Source: Dictyobacter alpinus | GTDB taxonomy: Bacteria; Chloroflexota; Ktedonobacteria; Ktedonobacterales; Ktedonobacteraceae | NCBI RefSeq assembly: GCF_003967575.1 | Contig: NZ_BIFT01000002.1 | Span: 1-64,000 of the forward strand | Length of the DNA: 64,000 nt | Direction: 5' to 3' | Position numbers and translations under genes: made by a program | Notes under the pieces: generated by a model | Database searches by the model: none | What the model saw: only the letters and a program-made list of their open reading frames with translations | Told to the model about the DNA's origin: nothing | In this document: positions 7,462 through 15,280 of the stretch, piece after piece | Layout of the letters: each line of letters begins with the position of its first letter | How positions within the stretch are numbered: the first letter of the stretch is position 1

Positions 7462-7718
7462 GTTATTGAAAGATGGAACCTCATCAAAAGCGGCATTGCT
7501 TGGAAGACGAGTGCCACTGCTCACTCTTCGTGCCGATTGCTCACCTTTCGCCTTAAAAGTGGGTCTTGCTCACTTTCGGTAGAGGCCGCTTACTTTAGCG
7601 AGGAATACTTGTCTCCCTGAGCATCAACTGGAACAGTAGCATCATATGCTGATGAGCTTTTCTACTGAATGTGTGCATGACCCTTAAAAGTTGCTTGCTC
7701 TTCTCCTTATTTACCACC
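7462..7718. repeat. right inverted repeat of the hydrolase cassette, interrupted
   Basis: This matches the reverse complement of 6410-6535 in two pieces, 7462-7560 and 7682-7718. The joint is exactly the 10-bp direct repeat CCTTAAAAGT (7551-7560 and 7682-7691) that flanks a 121-bp insertion. The outer limit TTATTTACCACC is shared with the left repeat; sequence beyond it diverges. Confidence 0.68.
7561..7681. mobile_element. 121-bp insertion flanked by a 10-bp direct repeat
   Basis: CCTTAAAAGT occurs at both edges (7551-7560, 7682-7691), while the left inverted repeat has it only once. The intervening block is therefore an insertion with target duplication. The insert contains GCTCACTTTCGG and GCTTACTTTAGCG motifs resembling the TTGCTCAC words of the host repeat. 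No coding sequence fits. It could be a MITE or a solo IS end. Confidence 0.5.
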
Positions 7719-7739
7719 TCCCTGGGACAACAACCAGTA

Positions 7740-8338
7740 TCCGCAATATACCAGTCGTGGGAAGGCATCATCAGACGCTATCCTGCACGCTGATTGTCCG
7801 TACTCCGCAGCCCCCTGAACCTGGGCAGCCCGAACGGATCGATTATGAATACGAGCGGTTGGATACAGCCAACCTGTTTTTTATGGTCGAGCCTTTGGCC
7901 GGGTGGCGTCATGTGGAGATGACTGAGCGGCGTACGAAGCTCGATTATGCCGAACGGATTCGCTGGCTGGTCGATCACGTCTATCCAGAGGCAGAGTCTA
8001 TTCGCATTGTGCAGGACAATCTCAATACCCATACGCCTGCTGCCCTCTATGAAGCTTTTTCCCCCGTAGAAGCGCGGCGTATCCTGCGGCGGATCGAGTT
8101 TCATTCCACTCCAAAGCATGGGAGTTGGCTGAATATGGCCGAAATCGAGATCAGCATTTTCCAGCGTGGCTGCTTGTCGCGGCGCGTGGATTGCTTGGGA
8201 ACGTTGCGTCGGCGCATCAACACGCTGGAACTCAAGCGCAATGCGCAACACGCTACCATTTCCTGGCGTTTTACTTCCCATGACGCTCGTGAGAAACTAC
8301 ATGATCTCTATCCTGAGATCAAAAACGACCTGAATTGA
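7740..8338 (+). pseudogene. IS630-family transposase, C-terminal part
   Basis: The translation carries the IS630/Tc1-like DDE core. It has PEPGQPERIDYEYERLDTA followed by LFFMVEPLAGWRHV, the second acidic region IVQDNLNTHTPAALYEAF, and the third STPKHGSWLNMAEIEISIF. The N-terminal HTH region and the first part of the core are missing. Upstream sequence belongs to the hydrolase cassette repeat, so the element was truncated there. The stop overlaps the last 20 bases of the converging SDR gene. It cannot encode an active transposase. Confidence 0.85.
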
Positions 8339-9323
8339 CTGCCAGATACCACTCGCGTAAAAGCTGTTGTTCCTGTTCAGACGTGAGACCAGCACGCAAT
8401 ACGTAGTCTGTTGAGCGTGTCTTGTCCCAAACGAAGGTGTCCTGAATCGTCTCAGCCAGCGAACGAAAGCGCAGACCTGCAGTAATCGCTTTCCGACAAT
8501 CAACCCGTGGAAAGCCAACCATCTCGCTGGGTACCCAGAGTGGCAATTGAAGATAGGGCATGACCTCGTGTTTCAGAAGAAACTGTTCGTCTAACCACTC
8601 AAACTGTGCCTCGCGGTCGCTCACCTCGCGACACCGTTCTAAAAACTGGCGTATTGGTAAGGGACCATCAGGTCCTTTCGCGTTATAGACACCGATCTGG
8701 CGTGCTTCGACCATGGCAATACTCCACGCCGCAAGGTCACGCACATCAATGAACTGAACAGGCTGTTCTGGATCACCGGGCGCGAGAACCTGCCCACCTT
8801 GGGCGATACGATGCGGCCAGTAGGTAAAGCGATCAGTGGGATCATGCGGTCCCACAATGAGGCCGGGACGAATAACCAACACGCGGTTGGGCAGTGCTTG
8901 CTCCGCGTACTGTTCACAGAGCGCTTTGCGCGCACCATAGGTTTCCGGCGTCGTGTCCTCACTGGTGGGATCTTCCAGTTTGCAGACAGGTGAGCGTTCA
9001 TCAATAGGCGAGACGGTATAGTCGGCGTAGACCGAAGTGGTAGAGATAAAGGTATAGTGCTGAGTACTCTCAGCAAGCAGGCTGGCGCTTTCGCGTACCT
9101 GGAGCGGATTTTGCCCGTTGGAATCGATCACTGCATCCCAGGTGCGTCCATGGAGCACCTGGAGGTCGCTCTTGCGGTCGCCATGGAGTTGTTCCACGTG
9201 CGGAAACAGTTCAGGATGCGTCTGTCCACGATTAAAGAGTGTCACTGTATGTTGGTGCTCTAACGCTGTCTGAACAAGATGGCGACCCAGAAAACCAGTC
9301 CCGCCAAAAAGAAGAAGCCTCAT
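8319..9323 (-). CDS. NAD-dependent epimerase/dehydratase (extended SDR)
   Basis: The 334-residue protein starts MRLLLFGGTGFLGRHLV, the GxxGxxG dinucleotide-binding turn of extended SDRs. An active-site-like TSVYADY segment follows near residue 100, with YGARKALCE (YxxxK) near 135. The C-terminal half is the substrate domain. Relatives include plant-type isoflavone-reductase-like and UDP-sugar epimerase-like SDRs of unknown substrate. I start at 9323, where MRLLL begins, rather than at an upstream Met seven codons earlier that would add a charged leader. It converges on the IS630 remnant, overlapping its stop by 20 bp. No operon partner is visible. Confidence 0.86.
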   Translation of the reverse strand: MRLLLFGGTGFLGRHLVQTALEHQHTVTLFNRGQTHPELFPHVEQLHGDRKSDLQVLHGRTWDAVIDSNGQNPLQVRESASLLAESTQHYTFISTTSVYADYTVSPIDERSPVCKLEDPTSEDTTPETYGARKALCEQYAEQALPNRVLVIRPGLIVGPHDPTDRFTYWPHRIAQGGQVLAPGDPEQPVQFIDVRDLAAWSIAMVEARQIGVYNAKGPDGPLPIRQFLERCREVSDREAQFEWLDEQFLLKHEVMPYLQLPLWVPSEMVGFPRVDCRKAITAGLRFRSLAETIQDTFVWDKTRSTDYVLRAGLTSEQEQQLLREWYLAVNSGRF

Positions 9324-9344
9324 GTTTTTTTCTCTTTCTCTCAT

Positions 9345-9599
9345 GTACTCTGTACAAAATGATACACGAGTCTCTCTCTGAGTGAAAAGAGGAAATATAT
9401 GCTGATAGCAGATGTTTGCAAGGGAACAATGCTATCAGCATATGCTCTGAGGCATACATGACTCAGCAATGCAGAAAAGTCGGCTATGAGTGGGGATTTC
9501 GGAAGGAAAAAGGTTTGGGTTCCATGAACGCTTCATCCTTGTCAATATCAAAATGGACTGACTACTAGTCCGACAAAACAGACACCTGATAGTTTGCCG
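9345..9599. other. intergenic stretch, nothing recognised
   Basis: This AT-richer stretch upstream of the SDR gene should hold its promoter. No operator, repeat or gene could be supported by reading. Confidence 0.4.
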
Positions 9600-9616
9600 C
9601 ACCAACTCATCCATAT

Positions 9617-10060
9617 AATGACCAAATAATGAACTACAAAGATCCATTACGGCTCTCCGACAAGCTATCATTACCTCCACCATCGCCCATGAGGGCTCCC
9701 TCTCCTTCCCCATTCTCGAAATTACTCATGCCACCTCGTATCCAGAAGTCACCAAAACCCTCAGCCATAGACTCAACTTGAGCAATGGACTCGCCAAGCC
9801 CCAAGTCGTGCTTCACGGACTTGAACGCGAATGCCAGCACATCCTCCTGGCACTTCAAAAAGGGATCGCTCTTTCCAATATTGAGCGCTTCTACCAGACA
9901 ATGACCCAGACTCTACCCTCCACATCCTCTCCACACCGGTAGATTCGCCACTATGGGACCCAGTTATTGCCGCCTTTGTGCACGATAGCCAATGCATTCA
10001 TCAGGAAGATGCTATCTACAACCCTCAACTCTGGAATTGACGTAGCAGGCATGAGCCTCA
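9617..10060 (+). pseudogene. decayed gene of unknown function
   Basis: From about 9617 the plus strand is open for roughly 105 codons without an ATG (SITALRQAIITSTIAHEG, then LSFPILEITHATSYPEV and LLALQKGIALSNIERFYQ), ending at a TAG near 9943. A second frame then reads WDPVIAAFVHDSQCIHQE. Amino-acid usage looks protein-like and the two pieces are adjacent, so I read it as one frameshifted gene lacking its start. Nothing identifies the family. The word LSNGLAKP is shared at DNA level with sequences near 6018 and 16786. Confidence 0.35.
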
Positions 10061-10192
10061 TCAACCACGAGTCTGGCAACTCTACTTCTGTTGAATTAAT
10101 CTCAAAAATATCCTTTTGTCCTATTTGGATAGATTACTTACTAACATTACTATTATTAAATAGTAGGTAAGATTATTATAGAAGGTGGGATT

Positions 10193-12136
10193 ATGCAGTT
10201 ACACAGAGTGCGCGTGATAAATTTTAAATCCATTCTTGACTCAAACTGGTTTACCGTAGATGATCTTACTTGCCTCGTCGGAAAAAACGAATCGGGTAAG
10301 ACAGCCATTTTAGAGGCCCTTGAGAAACTGAATTCGACAGATGCTAGCCGAGCTAACTTTCGCCTCACTGAATATCCACGCATGAACTGGTCAGAATACG
10401 AGGAATCTGGCGAAGTAGCCACCGCATTGGAAACTGAATGGCAGCTTGACAATGAGGAAATAGAATTTATCAATAAATCGACACCTGAGCCTGTTCTAAA
10501 ATCTCCAGTGATTAAAATCACTAAAAATTATAATAACAAACTTGACTGGGATATATCCCTGGATTATGACAAAGCTGTTACTTCACTACTTAATAAGAGT
10601 GGGCTTGAGGAGGAAGACAGAAAAGCACTTGGTACCCCTCAAAACACAGATGCTCTCTTTAAAGCATTGCGCGATTTGGGGGAAGAAACAAGTGCCCGTC
10701 ACCAAACCTTCCTTGCTGAGCTTGAAAACCGCTTCTCTGAAGGAAACCTGCTGAGGCATATCATAGCTTACTTAGAGAAACGGCTGCCAAAATTTGTATA
10801 CTACTCTCAATACGACGTTTTGCCAGGTCGTGTATCAATTGACCAACTCATCAATGCCCAAACATATGGGAATCTCAATCAGATTGATGGATCGAAGATC
10901 TTTATCGCCCTTTTATCTATGGTGGGTACTACACCGCAAAAGTTACTTGAAATTAATAGATCGGAAGAGCTTATCAGTAAATTAGAAGCAGTGCAGAGCC
11001 GTATCTCCAAACGTATCTTTAAATACTGGTCACAAAATAAGCATCTTAAAGTGCGCTTTTTTTACGGCGAAGCGAGCCCTGGCGATGTTACCCCCTTTAA
11101 TTTGGGCAAAGTCTTCCAAACACGCATAGAGAATACCCGACACGAGGCAACCATTAACCTTAGCGAACGTAGTACTGGATTTGTGTGGTTTTTCTCCTTT
11201 TTGGTTTGGTTTTCGGAAGTGCAACGCGAATATGGCGATAACTTAATCGTTTTGCTTGATGAGGCAGGTTTAAGCCTTCATGGCAAAGCACAGTATGATC
11301 TTCTGCGCTTCATAAGAGAAGAATTAGTACCAAAATACCAAGTGATCTATACAACCCATTCACCCTTTATGATTGAAGCATACAATTTACTCTCCTGCCG
11401 CACAGTAGAGAATGTCGTCACAAAAGATGATGAGATTCTTGGCACAAAAGTTGGTGACAACGTATTAAGTACTGATAGCGATACCTTATTCCCCTTACAA
11501 GCCGCATTAGGATATGACATCACACAAAACATGTTTATAGGCGAGCATTGCCTGTTAGTAGAAGGGCCATCTGATTTACACTACCTCCAATGGGCTTCGT
11601 CGCAGCTTACCGCTCGTGGCCATAAAGGTCTCGATAAGAGGTGGACTATCACGCCATGTGGCGGCATCGCTAAAGTCTTTTCATTCATGTCTCTATTTGG
11701 CGGTAATAAGTTGCATGTTGCAGTACTCACCGATTATGGGAAAGGTGATAAAAAGAAGGTGGAAGAACTGCGCGAATCGGATTTACTCCGAAAAGGCCAT
11801 GTACTAACAGCTCAAGAATATAGCAACAATGCAAAAGAAGCAGATATAGAGGATGTCCTTGGAAGGGATTTTTACGTTAATCTCGTTAATCACACCTACG
11901 AGCTTACTGGTAAGCATCGCATTCCCGCCGAGCGGCCAGCAGAAGGCAGTGAACGTGTAACTGAAGAAGTAAAGCAGCACTTTATGAGGCTACCGCCTAC
12001 TGTACCTGAATACGATCACTATGCTCCAGCAAAATATCTGCTTGAACATCCAGAGCAAATACCAACTAGCAAGGTAGACGCCGCGCTCGAACACTTTGCC
12101 AAACTCTTTGTTGATATTAATGCGCTGTTACCTTAG
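10193..12136 (+). CDS. OLD-family ATP-dependent nuclease (ABC ATPase + TOPRIM)
   Basis: The 647-residue protein starts MQLHRVRVINFKSI and has a Walker A GKNESGKT at residues 30-37. An ABC-type signature region (NLSERSTGF) lies near 325, and a Walker B and D-loop (LIVLLDEAGLSLH) near 350-362. The C-terminal TOPRIM part has LLVEGPSDLHYL with Glu near 456, and VLTDYGKGDKK near 512-522. This order (ATPase, then TOPRIM) is the OLD family, named for phage P2 Old, which cuts DNA and blocks other phages. No UvrD-like helicase follows, so it resembles the single-gene class rather than Gabija-like pairs. The region upstream is AT-rich. A hairpin at 12241-12286 closes the unit. Its AT-rich codon use differs from its GC-rich neighbours, suggesting transfer. 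Confidence 0.85.
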   Translation: MQLHRVRVINFKSILDSNWFTVDDLTCLVGKNESGKTAILEALEKLNSTDASRANFRLTEYPRMNWSEYEESGEVATALETEWQLDNEEIEFINKSTPEPVLKSPVIKITKNYNNKLDWDISLDYDKAVTSLLNKSGLEEEDRKALGTPQNTDALFKALRDLGEETSARHQTFLAELENRFSEGNLLRHIIAYLEKRLPKFVYYSQYDVLPGRVSIDQLINAQTYGNLNQIDGSKIFIALLSMVGTTPQKLLEINRSEELISKLEAVQSRISKRIFKYWSQNKHLKVRFFYGEASPGDVTPFNLGKVFQTRIENTRHEATINLSERSTGFVWFFSFLVWFSEVQREYGDNLIVLLDEAGLSLHGKAQYDLLRFIREELVPKYQVIYTTHSPFMIEAYNLLSCRTVENVVTKDDEILGTKVGDNVLSTDSDTLFPLQAALGYDITQNMFIGEHCLLVEGPSDLHYLQWASSQLTARGHKGLDKRWTITPCGGIAKVFSFMSLFGGNKLHVAVLTDYGKGDKKKVEELRESDLLRKGHVLTAQEYSNNAKEADIEDVLGRDFYVNLVNHTYELTGKHRIPAERPAEGSERVTEEVKQHFMRLPPTVPEYDHYAPAKYLLEHPEQIPTSKVDAALEHFAKLFVDINALLP

Positions 12137-12240
12137 CTGTCTATATACAAATGTGCATATTCACGAGTCATTGTATAGCACTGACTTTTGATCGGCCATC
12201 ATCTGGTGAGACGTCTAGCAATCTCAACGTCCACCTGCAT

Positions 12241-12286
12241 GCTCAAACATGAGACTGCCAGCAGCCTAGCAGTCTCATGTTTGAGC
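12241..12286. terminator. 18-bp perfect hairpin between convergent genes
   Basis: GCTCAAACATGAGACTGC (12241-12258) is exactly complementary to 12269-12286 with a 10-nt loop. It lies between the OLD gene (plus) and an operon reading toward it (minus), fitting a bidirectional terminator. There is no U-tract on either side. Confidence 0.65.
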
Positions 12287-12412
12287 GGTACCACATCCAG
12301 AAACATTCTATATCTGAACAAAGTGCGTACAACGCATCAAAACCCCATCCGAACAAAAAGAAGATGTTCCTGTTCAGCCACATCTTCTTCAACCTTTTCG
12401 AATACACGCCCA

Positions 12413-13138
12413 TTATCCAGACTCTCCACCAGAATGCTCTTCACCACCAAACGTTCTCCTCCGCACTCGCTGATGTTTTTCTTTCGATCGGCTCTTTACA
12501 GAGACCCCTGCCGGGCCATCCACCAAACTGACCTCTCCACTGGCCGCAGGTTCCACAGACGGAAACACATCAGCGTATTTCGCCACCGGTGGCACCGCTA
12601 AGCTAAAAATGTGCAATGCCATCGTAATCTGGTACACGCGCCACAAACGATCCGTTAATTCGTCCATGTCATGCGCTCCGGATGAGAACCAGGCTTCCAC
12701 TTCTCGCTGCGCCAGCCGTCGCCCTCCCTCCGTGTCGTTATTCACCAGTTCCACCAGGTGTCGCGCTGCATGTTTGATCTCCTTCATCCGGCCTGGAAAA
12801 CGCCGCTGCGCCCACGTCTGCATCGCTCGCTGCACTTGCCCCACCCCCACGCCATATGCCTCTCCCCAGTATATCCATACCCACACCGGCACGTTACACT
12901 GGATCGCCAGAGAGCGCACACCCTGCTGCTGCCGAATCCGACACAGCGCACACAGTAGCTCCACTTGCTCTCTCGACCACCGAACCCTCCAGACGGTGCT
13001 GGCCAGAGACACAAAGCAGCAGACAGCAGCGGGACATCCATCTGCTGTCTGCACGTAAGCCGCGTCCAGATGCATTGCAACCTCAGCACCAGCGTCGCCT
13101 ATGCCAACGCCTCTCTTCGCCACACACCGCCTGCACAT
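12413..13138 (-). CDS. hypothetical protein, third gene of a three-gene operon
   Basis: The 241-residue frame is cysteine- and arginine-rich at the N-terminus. It then becomes a normal helical protein (REQVELLCALCRI, QVQRAMQTWAQRRF, MKEIKHAARHLVELV, DELTDRLWRVYQITMALHI) and ends in a basic, probably disordered tail. The first 40 residues may not be native: the upstream small frame (13099-13257) overlaps it and could once have been continuous. No family is recognised. Same strand and close spacing to 13099-13257 and 13281-13796 suggest one transcript. Confidence 0.5.
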   Translation of the reverse strand: MCRRCVAKRGVGIGDAGAEVAMHLDAAYVQTADGCPAAVCCFVSLASTVWRVRWSREQVELLCALCRIRQQQGVRSLAIQCNVPVWVWIYWGEAYGVGVGQVQRAMQTWAQRRFPGRMKEIKHAARHLVELVNNDTEGGRRLAQREVEAWFSSGAHDMDELTDRLWRVYQITMALHIFSLAVPPVAKYADVFPSVEPAASGEVSLVDGPAGVSVKSRSKEKHQRVRRRTFGGEEHSGGESG

Positions 13139-13257
13139 TCCACCTCAACGCCCATCCCCACAGCATGCTGACGCACCAACGAGTCGGTATCCCACATCCT
13201 GACCTTTCCACACGCGCAGGTTTGCGCACACTCGTCCCTCGTCTCACCATTCTGCAT
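13099..13257 (-). CDS. small cysteine-containing protein
   Basis: The 52-residue frame starts MQNGETRDECAQTCACGKVR and continues SLVRQHAVGMGVEVECAGG. The CxxxCxC cluster and a later Cys could bind zinc, as in a zinc-ribbon half. GAGGGG lies about 7 nt upstream of the ATG. It sits between the 13281-13796 and 12413-13138 frames, overlapping the latter by 40 bp. The C-terminal residues may be out of frame with an original longer protein. Existence is moderately likely; function is unknown. Confidence 0.4.
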   Translation of the reverse strand: MQNGETRDECAQTCACGKVRMWDTDSLVRQHAVGMGVEVECAGGVWRREALA

Positions 13258-13280
13258 CAAACACCCCTCGGTGGAACGGA

Positions 13281-13796
13281 TCAACACCCAGACTGAAACT
13301 GCGCCGTCCCCACATGATCGAGCACCCACTGGGAAGGATCATTCAGATCATTCCAGAAATTGCCCAGATATACCTGCCTGATCGTCAGGCTCGCCCGCAT
13401 CTTTCTGCAGAAGCGATCATCCTGACGGAAATCATCCCCATGCACATCCAGGGTGTTGCGTACCGCCTGCACTGCCTGATCCGAAAGGGGTTGCGGCGTA
13501 TCTAACAAGGAAATCCCCCCCATATGGCTCTGATATACCACCTGAAACTCGGGAACCGCGATCCCGTCGGAGGCCTGCGCAAACCAAGTCTGGGCACAGG
13601 CATCCAGCCGAATCACCGTCCCGGTGATACCACGATCCACCGTCACCACACATGTCGTGGCATCCGGCGAAGAACCAAACCACAGGTCAGGAGGCGGGGC
13701 CGCCGCCCCCAATACGAGGAAAATGCCAACCCACAAGGGGAGGCTCATCACCAATCCGCGCGCGGATACCCACCACGCTCGATGCGCTCTCTTCAT
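13281..13796 (-). CDS. membrane-anchored or secreted hypothetical protein
   Basis: The 171-residue protein begins MKRAHRAWW and has one hydrophobic helix at about residues 11-33 (LVMSLPLWVGIFLVLGAAA), after which the rest is probably extracytoplasmic. The mature part has four Cys residues at TTCVVTV, DACAQTW, RFCRKM and the terminal SGC, which could form disulfides. I chose Met at 13796 since AAAAGG lies 9 nt upstream; another Met is three codons earlier. It is first of a three-gene minus-strand unit and is preceded by a phased repeat array at 13888-13954. No named family is recognised. Confidence 0.62.
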   Translation of the reverse strand: MKRAHRAWWVSARGLVMSLPLWVGIFLVLGAAAPPPDLWFGSSPDATTCVVTVDRGITGTVIRLDACAQTWFAQASDGIAVPEFQVVYQSHMGGISLLDTPQPLSDQAVQAVRNTLDVHGDDFRQDDRFCRKMRASLTIRQVYLGNFWNDLNDPSQWVLDHVGTAQFQSGC

Positions 13797-13887
13797 GCAT
13801 TCCATCCTTTTCGCTCATAGCAACTGATATCACGCGAGGCAATATCGCACTCCTTTTCCTGAGTGTACTTATCGCGTTAAAAAACCA

Positions 13888-13954
13888 CCGGAAACCACCC
13901 TGAAAGCGCCTGTAAAGAAACCTGAAAAAACCTCTAACTGACCTATAAATTCCT
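13888..13954 (-). promoter_or_regulatory. phased array of CCT repeats (candidate multimeric operator)
   Basis: On the plus strand CCG/CCT words start at 13888, 13899, 13909, 13921, 13931, 13942 and 13952. The spacings are 11, 10, 12, 10, 11 and 10 bp, about one helical turn. Most units read CCTGAAA or CCTxTAA. Arrays of 10-11 bp direct repeats are typical binding sites of OmpR/PhoB-type and SARP-type regulators. The array ends about 90 bp upstream of the start at 13796, so it would control the minus-strand operon. Confidence 0.5.
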
Positions 13955-14451
13955 GAAAACAGACCGGTATCATCTTTTTTTCCGCTGCATGCTGATACGG
14001 GCAGGTCGTGATTGCACACACTGTGGGCAACATGCCATGGAGTGTTGAGGCGGAGCAAGTAGTACCTTAAAGATATTTTCTTCGAGATATTTGAAGCTCT
14101 TGAGGCTTATTCTGTAATCCCTTATAATTGGTTCACATAGATATGTTCAGGTTTATGGAACGGAGATTTCAGGTGGCGGAACAACGAAAACGGCGACATG
14201 GCCCTCACAACACGCGTGCCCATACACAACACCAGGAAATGACGCCGGAGCATCTTTTCGAGAGCGGACACTATCAGGGTCTCGGGCCAGTTCTAACACT
14301 GCACATCTAGAATGAAACAACTTTCCCTCATCGCAATCTCGCGCCATAGATCCGCAACGATCATCTCTCACCATGATCCCATCCCGCACTCTCCACATTC
14401 TCCTTTGAAGGCAGGTCGTTTTTCTCCTCTGCACATCTCCTGCTCTGTCGC
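13955..14451. other. intergenic stretch, no gene supported
   Basis: Short open frames occur on both strands but none has a credible start or domain. The stretch separates the divergent unit at 12413-13796 from the tetR promoter. An AT-rich patch near 14070-14145 is the only compositional feature seen. Confidence 0.4.
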
Positions 14452-14503
14452 TTGACAAGGATAGACCGAAGAGGTATATTTATCAATGAAAGAAAATTTC
14501 ATT
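14452..14503 (+). promoter_or_regulatory. sigma-70-type promoter with dyad operator for tetR
   Basis: TTGACA (14452-14457) and TATATT (14475-14480) are 17 bp apart. Just downstream, AATGAAA (14485-14491) and TTTCATT (14497-14503) form an inverted repeat around a 5-bp spacer. The dyad is placed to block or sense transcription of the regulator at 14523, fitting TetR autoregulation. Confidence 0.65.
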
Positions 14504-14522
14504 CATTGAAAAGGACAGTGAA

Positions 14523-15158
14523 ATGCCTCGAACGACAGAAGCGAATCAACAGATCCGCGAAGCGCAGCGTGCAAAGATCCTGGAGAGTGCCAGGCGGGTC
14601 TTTGCTCGCAAAGGGATGGAGGCGACGATCACGGATATTGCCGCTGAAGCTCAAATCAGTCTCGGACTGGCCTATCGCTACTTTGCTGACAAGGAGGCTA
14701 TCTTCTCTGAGCTGATCAAGCAGACAATACCGGACGATTCTGCCGCGTTCCAGAAACTGGTGGAGATGCCTGGAACACCGGGGGAACGTCTTGCTACGCT
14801 GATTTCGAGTATCGTGGGAGCACGTGGGCAGCGCGAACCACTTGAGGCCCATCAACTGATTAATCATGCCCTCGATGCGGATGTTATGCCCGAGGAGATA
14901 CGTGAATTGCTCAGCAAACGCTATCAAATGCTGCTGGCGACGATGAGACAACTGATTGTCGAGGGCCAAGCCGAAGGCTCGGTTGCGCTGGGTGACCCAG
15001 ATCAACTGGTAGCGGTGATGAGCGCCTGTCTTGATGGCCTCACTCGCTGGGCTCTGCGAGATCCAGAACAATTCCGCACCTATGTTCCTGATGCCCAGAT
15101 CGTTCTGAGACTTTTTCAGCCCTCAACAGAAGAGAAGAAAGCCTCAGAACAATCCTAG
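14523..15158 (+). CDS. TetR/AcrR-family transcriptional regulator
   Basis: The 211-residue protein has the TetR N-terminal domain: AKILESARRVFARKG, then the HTH ATITDIAAEAQISLGLAYRYF at about residues 32-52. The family signature LAYRYFADKEAIF follows. The remaining helices form the ligand-binding and dimer domain, ending in a short charged tail. AAGGA precedes the ATG by 7 nt. A consensus promoter and dyad lie immediately upstream, so it likely represses itself. The next gene, 15281-16336, begins 122 bp later on the same strand and is the obvious candidate target, although that link is inferred from position only. The effector is unknown. Confidence 0.9.
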   Translation: MPRTTEANQQIREAQRAKILESARRVFARKGMEATITDIAAEAQISLGLAYRYFADKEAIFSELIKQTIPDDSAAFQKLVEMPGTPGERLATLISSIVGARGQREPLEAHQLINHALDADVMPEEIRELLSKRYQMLLATMRQLIVEGQAEGSVALGDPDQLVAVMSACLDGLTRWALRDPEQFRTYVPDAQIVLRLFQPSTEEKKASEQS

Positions 15159-15280
15159 AGCAGCGAGGCAGTGAGGCTGAAGGAAATAGTGCTTTAGTGG
15201 ATACTATGTTCTGATGTCCTCTTGTCCTTTTCTTTCGTTTTCATGTATGAAGCAAAAAAGTGTCCGAAAGGAAAACAGGT

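Noticed and set aside
9634..9858. 74-codon minus-strand frame
   Set aside because: The plus strand in the same place reads as a better (decayed) protein; the minus frame has no support.
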